Source: Iodobacter violaceini (GTDB lineage: Bacteria; Pseudomonadota; Gammaproteobacteria; Burkholderiales; Chitinibacteraceae). Taken from it: a DNA stretch of 64,000 nucleotides. The stretch is taken from positions 372,001 through 436,000 of the forward strand of contig NZ_JAAOLX010000002.1 of the NCBI RefSeq assembly GCF_011601265.1, written 5' to 3'. Position numbers and translations under genes: made by a program. Under the pieces are notes generated by a model. The model was not told the DNA's origin. It worked only from the letters and a program-made list of their open reading frames with translations, and did not search any database. Shown here one piece after another: positions 19,058 to 28,000 of the stretch. The stretch's first letter is position 1, and each line of letters opens with the position of its first letter.

Positions 19058-19483
19058 TTATGGGCAAAAGCGTTTGATATTTGCCTCTGTGCTTGCGGTT
19101 TCGGCTTTGCGCTGCGAGGCCTCCATAAACTCCAGCTTGCCTTTTTCATTCACACTGGAGAATTTTTTTGAACCTTGTAAATAACCCAACCTGGCCATGG
19201 CTTCTTTGCAGGCTTTTTCGTCTTTTTCACCTTTAGCAGCTGCTACCGGCGCGCTGGCCGGAGCGCTGGCTTTCACCGCCACGGTGCTTGCAGCAGAGGC
19301 TTCACGCTTCTGCTGGCCTGACATCGAGCTGACCGGCAAATCCTTAGTCTTTAGTACTTCTGCTTTATTGCCCTTAGGTGGCTGATCAGAGTAATGCATC
19401 ATCCCATCAGCATCTTTCCATTTATAGATTTCGGCATGTGCGGTTGCTGTGATCAGCAAAGCCATCAAAATTAAGATTTTCAT
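19058..19483 (-). CDS. Exported DUF4124-domain protein
   Basis: A 141-residue protein with the signal peptide MKILILMALLITATAHA followed directly by the DUF4124 signature EIYKWKDADGMMHYSDQPP. The middle is Ala/Lys/Ser-rich and low in complexity, and the C-terminal part (about 95-141) contains a Cys at each end. The start at 19483 is set by AGGAAG upstream and by the signal peptide. Such proteins are frequent in beta- and gammaproteobacterial envelopes; function is unknown. Confidence 0.85.
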   Translation of the reverse strand: MKILILMALLITATAHAEIYKWKDADGMMHYSDQPPKGNKAEVLKTKDLPVSSMSGQQKREASAASTVAVKASAPASAPVAAAKGEKDEKACKEAMARLGYLQGSKKFSSVNEKGKLEFMEASQRKAETASTEANIKRFCP

Positions 19484-20027
19484 TGCATCAACTTCCTTGT
19501 TTTCTTGCAGCACGACAATAAGCCATATTGAAATAAGCGTAATCAATAAACGCCATCAATGCCATTGGCAATTCTAATTAGCTGATATGCTGCATACCCG
19601 ATTAATTCAAAAATCCTTTAACACAGCCTGATACAAAGCACTCATTCTTTGATTTCCATCATATCCTGCTTTTCATACAATGAGTAAAACCCAATCAATC
19701 AGGCGGCATTAAATATTGGCACTATTAGCAGGCTTAGCTTTTAGCATTTAATGAAACTTTCTTCGCTAAGGCTCGTCCACCTTAAATCAACAGAAGGCAA
19801 ACCCCTGGCAATATCCGTGCAGTGAGGGGTCTTGCCCCTCTTTTCATCTATACACACCCCTGCGCTTAATTACAATCAACAGCAGATGACAGAAAGTAAA
19901 TTACCCATACAAACCAAGAAAATGTAATCAATACTAAGGGGTGGGCAGAGAGGCACTGCTGCAAAGTCAGAACCGCCCATGCTGCCCGGGCCTAAATTGA
20001 TGCAAACGTTGTTTAAGAGGAAAACGC
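19484..20027. other. Intergenic region upstream of the mannoside operon
   Basis: No gene was found. A hairpin GAGGGG / CCCCTC with TTTT after it lies at 19824-19844 but has no upstream plus-strand gene to terminate. Near 20000-20012 the sequence TGCAAACGTTGTTT has an imperfect AACGTT-centred dyad of the kind LacI-family regulators bind; this is too weak to call an operator. Confidence 0.4.
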
Positions 20028-23018
20028 ATGAGCGCCATATTTTTTTACGATGTACATCTGGCCTGTCACGGCGAGCGCCCACGCCAGGATGATCTGGCCC
20101 GCTGGCAAGAATCCGGCACTTTGGCCGACTGCAGCACCTTGTTAAATGCTTTAAACAGCGCATCAGCAGGCAGCTGCTTAATTGCCATGCACGGCGCTTA
20201 TTTTCCGGCCACAGCGTGGCCTGCACTACTGCGGTTTCTAAAAAACGGCGGCAATTTACTCAGCATGGGCAATATGCCCTTCTCTGCCCCGACGACATTG
20301 TTCAGAGATTTAAACATTCACGAAATGCTGGCAATTGACTGCAGTGAAGCCGTTAGTCTTGAGCCCGCTGAAGAATATCCGCTACTGAGTGAGCACTGCA
20401 GCTTATTTGCACCGCAAGACGCCTGCTGCGGTTTTGTGCTGATGCCAACCAAGCATAAAGATCACCCTAAGGAATCCAGCTCCAACGGACCAATGGACGC
20501 GCGGATTTACCCTTTACTCACCGCCAAAGATGCCACAGGCCGCCCGATTGCCGCCCCTGTAGTACTTATCGAAAACCATCGCGGTGCATTTGCCGGCAGC
20601 CGCTGGCTGTTTGTCAACACCGACGCCACAGCTCTTTTTTGGGACCAGGGCGGGGGCGAAGCGCTGATCGCCTGGGCCAAATTTTGCGCCCGGGGTGTAA
20701 CAGAGATCTGGATCAAACCTGATTTTGCCTGCTACTACCCCAGCGAAGTACCTACAATTAACTTACAAATCGAAGCCTTACGCAGCAATGCAGCCTGTCA
20801 GTGGCAGTTTGAAATCAAAATCATGCAAGCGGGCAAGATGCTGATTCAAGAGACAATGGCACTCACCACCACCGCGCACGGCCCCGTATTTCACCGCACC
20901 ACGCTGCCTATGGTGGTGGTACACGGCTATTACGCTATCCACTGCCGTGCCATTTCAGCCTTTGGTGAAGTACGTGAATTGCAGCAGGGATTTTGGGGGC
21001 GGGATCACCGCTTGCTCGATGAAGGCCAGCCGCTTTGCGCAGGTCGTGATTACTTCACCCGTGGCGGCAAACCCGTGCCGATTATCGGCATGACCTATAT
21101 GGCCAGCGATGTGCATCGCAAATTTTTACAACTCCCCAACCCTGCAGTATGGGACAGGGATATGGCCGAATTTGCCCGCATGGGCATCAACTATATCCGC
21201 ACCGGCATCTGGACAGCATGGCGGCAAGTAATGTTTGCCGACGGCCACGCCCAGGAAGCCGCTTTACGTGCGATTGATGCCTTTTTACACTGCGCCAAAC
21301 GCCATAATCTGGAAACCTGCTTTACCTTTTTTACCTTTACCCCGGAAACATGGGAAGGCCAGAACCCCTATCTGGACCCACGCGCCATCGCCGCACAAAA
21401 GCGGTTTATTTCCGCCATTGTCAGCCGTCACAAAGACAGCAGCCATGTGCATTGGGATTTAATCAACGAGCCTTCGATGTTTAACCCTGAGCAGATTTTC
21501 CTTGGGCCGCGCAGCGTGCAAGACCCGGTTGAAATCGCCGCATTCAGAGCCTGGCTGCAAGAGCAGGATGCAGATATTGCCAGCTGGCAACAGCGCTGGA
21601 ACCGCAGCCCAGCCGATCTGCCCGGCTGGAGCGCCGTACTGCCGCCACTTGCGCAGGATGTGGCATTTAATAACACCGAGATTACGCCCAAGCAACACGG
21701 CATCTGGCTGGATTACAGCCTGTTTACCCAAGCCATGCTCAACCGCTGGGTGGCCGATTTAAGCGCCACCATCCGCGCCATTGCCCCAAACCGCCTCATT
21801 ACCGTAGGTCAGGACGAGGCACTGGGCATGCAACGCCCATCGCCCATGTTTTTTGCCGGGGCGGTGGATTACACCAATGTGCACAGCTGGTGGCTGAATG
21901 ATGATTTAGCATGGGATACCATTTTCAGCAAAACGCCCAATAAACCAAGCCTCGTGCAAGAAACCGGCATGATGCATATCGAAAGCCCAAATGGCCGCAG
22001 TAAGCGCAGCGAAACGGAACTCGCCCATATGTTAGAGCGCAAATATGCTTACGCCTTTATTAATGGCGGCGCGGGTGCAGTGCAGTGGTTGTGGAATATC
22101 AACTACCACATGGACAACATCAACGAATCACATATTGGCGCATGCCGGGCCGATGGCACACGCAAGCCTGAAGCTATGGTGAGCGAAGACTTCGGCAGCT
22201 TTTTTAAAGCCGTTGCCCCGATAATGCAAGGCAGGCAGCTGGAAGACGTAGCCGTGATTTACCCCTTCAGCAACGATTACGGCAACCGCCGCTTTGCGCT
22301 GGAAGCCACGCAGCGCCTGGTGCGCGTGATGCAATACGAGCTGAAAGTGCCGGTACGTGCCATCAGCGAATATCATCTTGCCGATCTGGACCACGCCCCC
22401 GCCAAACTGATCATTATCCCCAGCCCGCACGCCCTTTCGCAAACGGCCCGCGATTGGATCAGCCAGTGCAAAACGCCCATCCTGCTGACCGGCCCCTGCG
22501 ATCTGGACGCTTACTGGCAGCCCTGCCATGCCCTGATGAGCGAATCAGACACGCGTAATCTGCAGCGCGAAGAATCCATCCATATTGGCAACCATAAATA
22601 CCGTGCCAGCTTTGGCGGTGACAAAATCGCCAAGCTTAGCAAGGGCAATGCACTGGGCAGCTTACAAACCACGGGCAATATCCTTTGGTGCCCGCTGCCC
22701 TTAGAAATGAACGATCGCACCGAGCCACTGCTTGCGCTCTATCAGGCCGCATTGGATTGGGCCGGTCTAAGCGCCCCCTTAAACTGGCTGTCGGGCGGGC
22801 AGCCGGGCATATTCGCGCAGAAACTCAGCTTTGAGCAGGGTGCATTATGGATTTTGGTGAATGAATCAGGCCATGAAGAAGCCATCAGCTTTGAAGACAA
22901 AGCCAGCGGCTGCAGCTACTCGCTCACCATCGCCAGCGAGCGTGCTGTCTTATTTGCTACAGATAGCAATGGCAAGGTAACGGCAAGACTGAGGAAGCAC
23001 AAGGTGAATCAGCTATAA
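20028..23018 (+). CDS. Large cytoplasmic clan GH-A glycoside hydrolase (GH42/GH5-like)
   Basis: A 996-residue enzyme without a signal peptide. The region of about 350-700 is a TIM barrel of clan GH-A: the acid/base motif DLINEPS gives E481, and the nucleophile is probably E645 in LVQETGMM. The N-terminal part (1-240) looks like a class I glutamine-amidotransferase-like or trimerisation-type fold, and 730-830 has a similar Rossmann-like segment (DVAVIYPFSNDYG). It is followed by GH125 and AGE genes, so a beta-mannosidase or beta-galactosidase acting on imported oligomannosides is inferred. SD AAGAGGA precedes the ATG. No exact GH family can be assigned without a search. Confidence 0.75.
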   Translation: MSAIFFYDVHLACHGERPRQDDLARWQESGTLADCSTLLNALNSASAGSCLIAMHGAYFPATAWPALLRFLKNGGNLLSMGNMPFSAPTTLFRDLNIHEMLAIDCSEAVSLEPAEEYPLLSEHCSLFAPQDACCGFVLMPTKHKDHPKESSSNGPMDARIYPLLTAKDATGRPIAAPVVLIENHRGAFAGSRWLFVNTDATALFWDQGGGEALIAWAKFCARGVTEIWIKPDFACYYPSEVPTINLQIEALRSNAACQWQFEIKIMQAGKMLIQETMALTTTAHGPVFHRTTLPMVVVHGYYAIHCRAISAFGEVRELQQGFWGRDHRLLDEGQPLCAGRDYFTRGGKPVPIIGMTYMASDVHRKFLQLPNPAVWDRDMAEFARMGINYIRTGIWTAWRQVMFADGHAQEAALRAIDAFLHCAKRHNLETCFTFFTFTPETWEGQNPYLDPRAIAAQKRFISAIVSRHKDSSHVHWDLINEPSMFNPEQIFLGPRSVQDPVEIAAFRAWLQEQDADIASWQQRWNRSPADLPGWSAVLPPLAQDVAFNNTEITPKQHGIWLDYSLFTQAMLNRWVADLSATIRAIAPNRLITVGQDEALGMQRPSPMFFAGAVDYTNVHSWWLNDDLAWDTIFSKTPNKPSLVQETGMMHIESPNGRSKRSETELAHMLERKYAYAFINGGAGAVQWLWNINYHMDNINESHIGACRADGTRKPEAMVSEDFGSFFKAVAPIMQGRQLEDVAVIYPFSNDYGNRRFALEATQRLVRVMQYELKVPVRAISEYHLADLDHAPAKLIIIPSPHALSQTARDWISQCKTPILLTGPCDLDAYWQPCHALMSESDTRNLQREESIHIGNHKYRASFGGDKIAKLSKGNALGSLQTTGNILWCPLPLEMNDRTEPLLALYQAALDWAGLSAPLNWLSGGQPGIFAQKLSFEQGALWILVNESGHEEAISFEDKASGCSYSLTIASERAVLFATDSNGKVTARLRKHKVNQL

Positions 23019-23067
23019 GAAAAAAGGGAAGCCACCCAAGCATAAATACCTGCTTCAGGGCTGTAGC

Positions 23068-23088
23068 CTCCCCGTTTGTAAAAGGGAG
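23068..23088. repeat. Short CTCCCC...GGGAG palindrome
   Basis: CTCCC and GGGAG flank GTTTGTAAAA. Related CCCC-TTTT-CAA-GGGG palindromes occur at 39967-39988 and 42889-42909, also in gaps between functionally linked genes. It lies between the glycosidase and the GH125 genes. Confidence 0.5.
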
Positions 23089-23173
23089 ATTTATCTTTGA
23101 TTTTTTTGCTTATTTAAGCCCAACATCCACTGCAAATCCCCCCGAGCCCCCTTTTAACCGCTGAGATGATCCC

Positions 23174-24502
23174 TTGCAGCCACAAAAATTCCACAGCACA
23201 GCCGTTAACGACCATATCGAAAACATCTGCCAGCACATCTCTGATCCCGCCTTAGAGCGCCTATTCCGCCAGTGTTACCCCAATACACTCGACACCACCG
23301 TGGCATTTCAAATGGTGGATGGCCTGCCCGATACGTTTGTGATTACAGGCGATATCCATGCCATGTGGCTGCGGGACAGCGCGGCGCAGGTTTGGCCATA
23401 TTTGGCGCATATCCAGGCAGACCCAATGCTTGCCGGCATGATTGCCGGGCTGATCCGCCGCCACAGCACCTGTATCATGACCGATCCTTACGCCAATGCC
23501 TTTAACGATGGGCCCGGCCATAGCCAATGGCAGAGTGACAACACCACCATGCTGCCCGAATTGCACGAGCGCAAATGGGAGCTGGATTCGCTGTGCTACG
23601 CCATTCGTCTGGCGCACGGCTACTGGCAGCGCAGCTCAGACCGCAGGCCTTTTGATCAGCAATGGCTGGCAGCCATGAAGCTGGCTGTAGCTACCATGCA
23701 AGCGCAGCAGCGCAAAGAGAATCGCGGGCCTTACTCCTTCACCCGCAGTGGCAGCTGGCAAGCGGACACCTTAGCTTGCGATGGCTGGGGCAACCCTGTC
23801 CGCCCGGTAGGGCTGATCGCCTCGATGTTCAGGCCATCGGACGACGCCACCGTTTTACCGTTTTTAGTGCCATCCAACTTTTTTGCTGTAGTCAGCCTGC
23901 GCCAGCTGGCCAGCATGGTGAGCGAGCTCTTTAATGAGATCGACTTTGCCGCCGAATGCACTACTCTGGCTGACGAAGTCGCCGCCGCACTGCAAACCCA
24001 CGCCATTGTTCAGCATCCTGAACACGGCCTCATCTATGCCTATGAAGTGGACGGCTACGGCAGTGCCCTGCTGATGGATGATGCTAATATTCCCAGCCTG
24101 TTGTCCTTACCCTATCTGGGGGCAGTAGCGCAGAATGAAGAGGTCTGTCAAAACACCCGCCGCTTTGCGCTCTCCACAAACAACCCGTGGTTTTTTAAAG
24201 GGGACCAGTTTGAAGGCAATGGCAGCCCGCACACGCTGGCACCCATGATCTGGCCGATGTCCATCATCATGCGGGCCATGACCAGCGATCAGGACGAGGA
24301 AATCAGCCACTGCCTGCACATGCTAAAAAGCTGCCACGCCGAAACTTACTTTATGCACGAATCATTTCACGCCAGTCAGCCACAGCAATTTACCCGCAGC
24401 TGGTTTGCATGGGCCAACACACTGCTGGGTGAGCTGATCAGCAAAATCGCCCGGGAACGCCCCCATTTACTCTCTGCCAAGGATCGCCATGTTTCGCACT
24501 AG
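23174..24502 (+). CDS. GH125 exo-alpha-1,6-mannosidase
   Basis: A 442-residue protein of the DUF1237/GH125 family, metal-independent inverting enzymes that remove alpha-1,6-linked mannose. Conserved blocks include TGDIHAMWLRDSAAQVWPYL near residue 55, QSDNTTMLPELHERKWELDS near 116, the substrate block NPWFFKGDQFEGNGSPHT, and YFMHESFHASQPQQFTRSWF, whose Glu is the likely base. There is no signal peptide, so it acts in the cytoplasm. The only start that keeps the N-terminal helix is TTG at 23174; an in-frame TGA lies at 23162 and the next Met is at residue 42. It overlaps the AGE gene by 14 bases. Confidence 0.9.
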   Translation: MQPQKFHSTAVNDHIENICQHISDPALERLFRQCYPNTLDTTVAFQMVDGLPDTFVITGDIHAMWLRDSAAQVWPYLAHIQADPMLAGMIAGLIRRHSTCIMTDPYANAFNDGPGHSQWQSDNTTMLPELHERKWELDSLCYAIRLAHGYWQRSSDRRPFDQQWLAAMKLAVATMQAQQRKENRGPYSFTRSGSWQADTLACDGWGNPVRPVGLIASMFRPSDDATVLPFLVPSNFFAVVSLRQLASMVSELFNEIDFAAECTTLADEVAAALQTHAIVQHPEHGLIYAYEVDGYGSALLMDDANIPSLLSLPYLGAVAQNEEVCQNTRRFALSTNNPWFFKGDQFEGNGSPHTLAPMIWPMSIIMRAMTSDQDEEISHCLHMLKSCHAETYFMHESFHASQPQQFTRSWFAWANTLLGELISKIARERPHLLSAKDRHVSH

Positions 24503-25655
24503 AGAATTTCTACTTCAGCATATTCGCCACACCATGGCGTTTTACGACCCGATATCGGTCGATCCGGCGGGTGGTTTTTATCATTACTACATGGATGACG
24601 GCAGCATTTACGATAAGCAAAGCCGCCACCTCGTCTCGTCCACCCGCTTTGTATTTAATAATGCGATGGCGTGGCTGGAGTTTGACGACAAGGAATATCA
24701 GGCGCGCGTCAGGCACGGCATCGATTTTATCCGCAAGGTGCATTTCAACCCGCTTTCCGGCGGCTACGCATGGGAAGTTAAAAACGGCGAAGTAACAGAT
24801 GCCACCAACCAGTGCTACGGTCTCGCCTTTGTAATGCTGGCTTACGCCTGCGCCTATCGCAGCGGCATGGATGAAGCCAAAGTATGGCTGGATGAAACTT
24901 ACGACACCATGGAGCAACATTTCTGGCTGCCCGAATACGGCGTTTACGCCAGCGAAGCCAGCAGCGATTGGGCGCTGGATGATTATCGCGGCCAAAACGA
25001 CAATATGCATGGCTGCGAAGCCATGCTCGCCGCCTTTGAAGCCACCGGCGAAATCCGCTATTTAGACCGCGCCAAGCTACTGGCCGCCAACTTTACCCAG
25101 CGCCAGGCCGCCTTAACCGACGGGGCAATCTGGGAGCATTTCCGCACTGACTGGACGCCCAATTTGCAATACAACAAGGGCAACAAGACCAATATCTTCC
25201 GCCCTTGGGGCATCCAAACCGGCCATCAAACCGAATGGGCCAAACTACTGCTGATTTTAGACCGCCACGACCCGCAGCCCTGGCACCTGGCCCGCGCCCG
25301 CGAGCTGTTTGACGAAGCGATGTCATCCGGCTGGGACGAAGCACACGGCGGGCTGATCTACGGCTACGATCTGGACGGCGAGCCTTACGATCAGGATAAA
25401 TACTTCTGGGTACAAGCCGAATCCCTCGCCGCCGCTGCCTTGCTGGCAGATCGCACTGGCGAAGAGAAATACTGGCAAGCCTACGACAAAATCTGGGCCT
25501 ACAGCTGGGAGCACTTTGTGGACCACCAATATGGCGCCTGGTACCGCGTACTCAGCCCAGACAACCAGAAAATCGACCAACACAAATCCCCCGCAGGCAA
25601 AACCGACTACCACACCATGGGCGCGTGTTATGAAGTTTTGAGGGTGGTTGATTAA
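24489..25655 (+). CDS. AGE-family sugar isomerase/epimerase (probable mannose isomerase)
   Basis: A 388-residue alpha/alpha-barrel enzyme of the N-acylglucosamine 2-epimerase family. The typical catalytic and binding blocks are present: QNDNMHGCEAMLAAFEATG near residue 168, GIQTGHQTEWAKLL near 240, and an HTMGACYEVLR end. Members interconvert mannose and fructose, or epimerise mannose- and glucose-type sugars. The position after GH125 favours a D-mannose isomerase feeding mannose into glycolysis. Its start overlaps the GH125 stop by 14 bases, with AAGGA upstream, indicating coupled translation. Confidence 0.85.
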   Translation: MFRTREFLLQHIRHTMAFYDPISVDPAGGFYHYYMDDGSIYDKQSRHLVSSTRFVFNNAMAWLEFDDKEYQARVRHGIDFIRKVHFNPLSGGYAWEVKNGEVTDATNQCYGLAFVMLAYACAYRSGMDEAKVWLDETYDTMEQHFWLPEYGVYASEASSDWALDDYRGQNDNMHGCEAMLAAFEATGEIRYLDRAKLLAANFTQRQAALTDGAIWEHFRTDWTPNLQYNKGNKTNIFRPWGIQTGHQTEWAKLLLILDRHDPQPWHLARARELFDEAMSSGWDEAHGGLIYGYDLDGEPYDQDKYFWVQAESLAAAALLADRTGEEKYWQAYDKIWAYSWEHFVDHQYGAWYRVLSPDNQKIDQHKSPAGKTDYHTMGACYEVLRVVD

Positions 25656-25673
25656 GAGGAGGAATAAACTTAG

Positions 25674-25699
25674 GGCGCAATCGCCGCTGGCATTGCGCC
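25674..25699. repeat. Perfect 8-bp inverted repeat (GGCGCAAT/ATTGCGCC)
   Basis: GGCGCAAT 25674-25681 pairs with ATTGCGCC 25692-25699 just after the AGE gene. It may be a terminator-like hairpin, but only a short A/T stretch follows. A similar GGCAATGCGCC palindrome lies at 42943-42973. Confidence 0.5.
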
Positions 25700-25762
25700 A
25701 AAAAGGCTCAGTTAATTAGAATGAAAGAAGTGCGCTATTCAATCTTTTATTGAGTTCAATCT

Positions 25763-26371
25763 ATGAATATCAAATTCTATTATGCAGCCGGAGCAAACTG
25801 CTGTGAGCGCGTCAGATGGGCTTTGGATTTTAAATGCATAGCCTATGAATTGATTGATTTAGAACATGAATTTGATGAAGCACATTTTGCTGACATCAGC
25901 CCATTCGGGCGCTGCCCGATCATGGAAATTGATGGCCGGGCTCTCTCTGAATCGATGGCGATGGTTGAGTTTATTGAAGAAATATATCCATCCCCTCCTT
26001 TAAACTATTCAGATCCTTTTCTACGCGCTCAAGTCCGTGAAATATGCGAGGCAGTAAACTCATCGATTCACCCTGCACAAAACAGCAGCATTATTCAGCA
26101 TTTCCGGCCTGATCTGAACAAAGAACAAATGAAACCAATCCGGGCGCATTGGATTGCCAGCAATCTGGCCAAACTGGAAGCCCAGCTTTGGAAAAACAGC
26201 TCATTTGCAATTGGCAGCCAATTTACACTTGCAGATATTTTTATTGCCGTTATTTATAGAAAAGGAATAAAACTGGGTAACTCACCCAAAGAGTCACCCT
26301 GTTTTGAAACCCATTGGCAGCACCTTTTATCCCAGCCAGGCATTAAAGAAAGCTGCCCAATTATTGAATAA
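25763..26371 (+). CDS. Glutathione S-transferase-like protein
   Basis: A 202-residue cytosolic GST-fold protein. The N-terminal thioredoxin-like domain (residues 1-78) has YYAAGANCCERVRWAL at the active-site helix and the glutathione-binding block SPFGRCPIMEIDGRALSES. The helical C-terminal domain contains the family N-cap motif QFTLADIFIAV near residue 153. The layout resembles maleylacetoacetate isomerase or stringent starvation types, but the substrate is unknown. The last 16 bases belong to a 23-bp direct repeat found again at 29393. Confidence 0.8.
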   Translation: MNIKFYYAAGANCCERVRWALDFKCIAYELIDLEHEFDEAHFADISPFGRCPIMEIDGRALSESMAMVEFIEEIYPSPPLNYSDPFLRAQVREICEAVNSSIHPAQNSSIIQHFRPDLNKEQMKPIRAHWIASNLAKLEAQLWKNSSFAIGSQFTLADIFIAVIYRKGIKLGNSPKESPCFETHWQHLLSQPGIKESCPIIE

Positions 26372-26378
26372 AATTCAC
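26356..26378. repeat. 23-bp direct repeat, copy 1
   Basis: The 23 bases starting CCCAATTATTGAATAA recur exactly at 29393-29415. This copy contains the stop codon of the GST gene. The two copies bracket about 3 kb of hypothetical genes, which suggests that block was inserted or rearranged here. Confidence 0.75.
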
Positions 26379-26480
26379 GAATGTCATTTATTTGGCCAAA
26401 TTATTCACCCCGGGTTGAGAAACCTAAGGCGTTATGTAGGGCATGGTGAGGCGGCCTACGCCCCCAGCTCTGAATGACAT

Positions 26481-26510
26481 AGATTTAATTTTACTCTGAC
26501 CCCTGTTATT
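26481..26510. repeat. Single arm of the GGGGTCAGAGTAAA repeat
   Basis: The 30 bases match, with a few changes, each arm of the inverted-repeat element at 32610-32703. No partner arm was found nearby, so this is a solo or decayed copy. Confidence 0.6.
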
Positions 26511-26541
26511 CTGGAGCGCTACTTTATGACTAAACCGATTT

Positions 26542-26579
26542 AAACCATCCGCAGCGGCCCGCAGAGGATGGGATGGTTT
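26542..26579 (-). terminator. Probable terminator hairpin after the DUF2314 gene
   Basis: AAACCATCC (26542-26550) and GGATGGTTT (26571-26579) form a 9-bp perfect stem with a GC-rich interior. On the minus strand it lies 17 bases past the DUF2314 stop and ends in TTT then AAATC, so the U-tract is short. Confidence 0.5.
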
Positions 26580-26595
26580 CTTAATAAAACCAGAC

Positions 26596-27102
26596 TCACA
26601 GCTCGCACGTCAGCCCATGTTCGCGCATAAAAGCAGCAGCCTGTTCCGCAGGCTGCTGGGTGAGCAGCGCACAGGCGGTGAAGTTGCCAATGATTTTGCC
26701 GCCAACTTCATCGATATACATCCAGTCCACAATCTGAGCGCTAGAAAAACGGATCCGCTCCCCCAGCCTATGCTTCATCACCAGCCGCGGCTCATTATTC
26801 AGGCTGCCGATAAAAGCATCCCCCTGAGCGGCAAACTGGTCCACCCAGAAATTCTCGGTGTGCTTACCATCCGTAATAGCGACCTTCAGCATATAGCCCG
26901 AAGTGCCTAGCTTGGGTTTGGCGGCAAGCAATAGAAACTGCGGCAGCGACTCCGCTGCACGGGCATAAGCCTTACGCATAGCAGGCTCTTCGCGGCTGAT
27001 GTGAATAACCTCGTCCTTGGCAGCAAGCTCAGAAATACTCTGGGCATTGGCTGTGGAGATGAAAAAAAACGCGAAGGCGGCAAGGAGTGGGCGCAAAGGC
27101 AT
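26596..27102 (-). CDS. Exported DUF2314 (YegJ-like) protein
   Basis: The 168-residue protein starts with a signal peptide (MPLRPLLAAFAFFFISTANA). Residues 25-150 follow the DUF2314 pattern: an Ala-rich helix, then ENFWVDQF, GSLNNEPRLV, LGERIRFSSAQIVDWMYID and GKIIGNFTACAL. Start 27102 is chosen for the signal peptide; an upstream in-frame ATG would bury it. Function is unknown. It is followed by a hairpin and preceded by another exported unknown on the same strand. Confidence 0.75.
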   Translation of the reverse strand: MPLRPLLAAFAFFFISTANAQSISELAAKDEVIHISREEPAMRKAYARAAESLPQFLLLAAKPKLGTSGYMLKVAITDGKHTENFWVDQFAAQGDAFIGSLNNEPRLVMKHRLGERIRFSSAQIVDWMYIDEVGGKIIGNFTACALLTQQPAEQAAAFMREHGLTCEL

Positions 27103-27130
27103 AATGGTTTGTTTGTACTTAGGGTTAGGG

Positions 27131-27619
27131 CTAATTCTTGCAAAAAAATGATTCATACTTCTTTTGATCCCACACATTGGCAAGATGACTTAATTTGGAA
27201 ACAGCTTTAGAAAAACCAAAACGCTCTGTTGCTGACGTAAACGCAATCGGCTTACCGTTTCTCAAAATCGCCACCGCATGGCCATCTTTCGACCATCTAA
27301 AAGAACAATCTTTTTCTAATGGATTAGCAATCACAGCATCAGAGCTGGCCATGCTTTGTTCAAGTAAAGGCGCGTCCCCGTATTGTTTAATCCTATCCCA
27401 ATCGACTTTTGCTATGGGTGGAATACGTGAGTAGGCAATAGCATCCTTAACTGGCTTTTGACTTCCGGACTCAGTTAAATACATAAATGCAATTTTCTCA
27501 TTATCTTCAAATATTGCGAACCTATTGGAAATAGCATTGTGAGAAGAAATGAAAATATCTTTAGCCATAAGCAGCTCCGGTGAAATCAACATTAGTACTA
27601 GTGAAAGTTTATTTAGCAT
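27131..27619 (-). CDS. Exported protein of unknown function
   Basis: A 162-residue protein with a signal peptide (MLNKLSLVLMLISPELLMAK). The mature part is mixed alpha/beta with two cysteines (near residues 104 and 160) that could pair. No family recognised. It lies 28 bases upstream of the DUF2314 gene and is probably in the same operon. Confidence 0.55.
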   Translation of the reverse strand: MLNKLSLVLMLISPELLMAKDIFISSHNAISNRFAIFEDNEKIAFMYLTESGSQKPVKDAIAYSRIPPIAKVDWDRIKQYGDAPLLEQSMASSDAVIANPLEKDCSFRWSKDGHAVAILRNGKPIAFTSATERFGFSKAVSKLSHLANVWDQKKYESFFCKN

Positions 27620-28000
27620 ATATGCTCATCAGAATGGCGAAGAAGGCCCCGTGCCAGTTTTTTAAATGCAATAATCTATTTTAAATAATTATTACTACAA
27701 AATCAGTCCACTTTCCAATATAAATATTGGACAATTTTTTAATGATTATATGCTGAAATTACCCTGCCAGCTGATTCTTGAAAAAACTGACAAGTTCATC
27801 CTCGTTTTGAACTCATGAGTCAAAAGCATTGCCTGCATTTGGACCACCAGCTCCTTGCCAGCATTCAAAAATCAAAAAGCTCCCTGTATTTTCTGAATCA
27901 TCAGACACCTATACTCGGTGATCAATGTAGCAGCTGTTTAGTATTGTTCCGATGATTTCTAACGGTATTTCCATAATTACCCACTTGGAGGGGGCCGCAA
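27620..28000. other. AT-rich gap without a visible gene
   Basis: No open frame with coding character, hairpin or repeat was found. The AT-rich stretch 27640-27760 may hold the promoter of the 27131-27619 gene. Confidence 0.4.

Noticed and set aside
19990-20030. LacI-family-like dyad (TGCAAACGTTGTTT) before the mannoside operon
   Set aside because: Imperfect palindrome and no regulator gene nearby; left as a note only.
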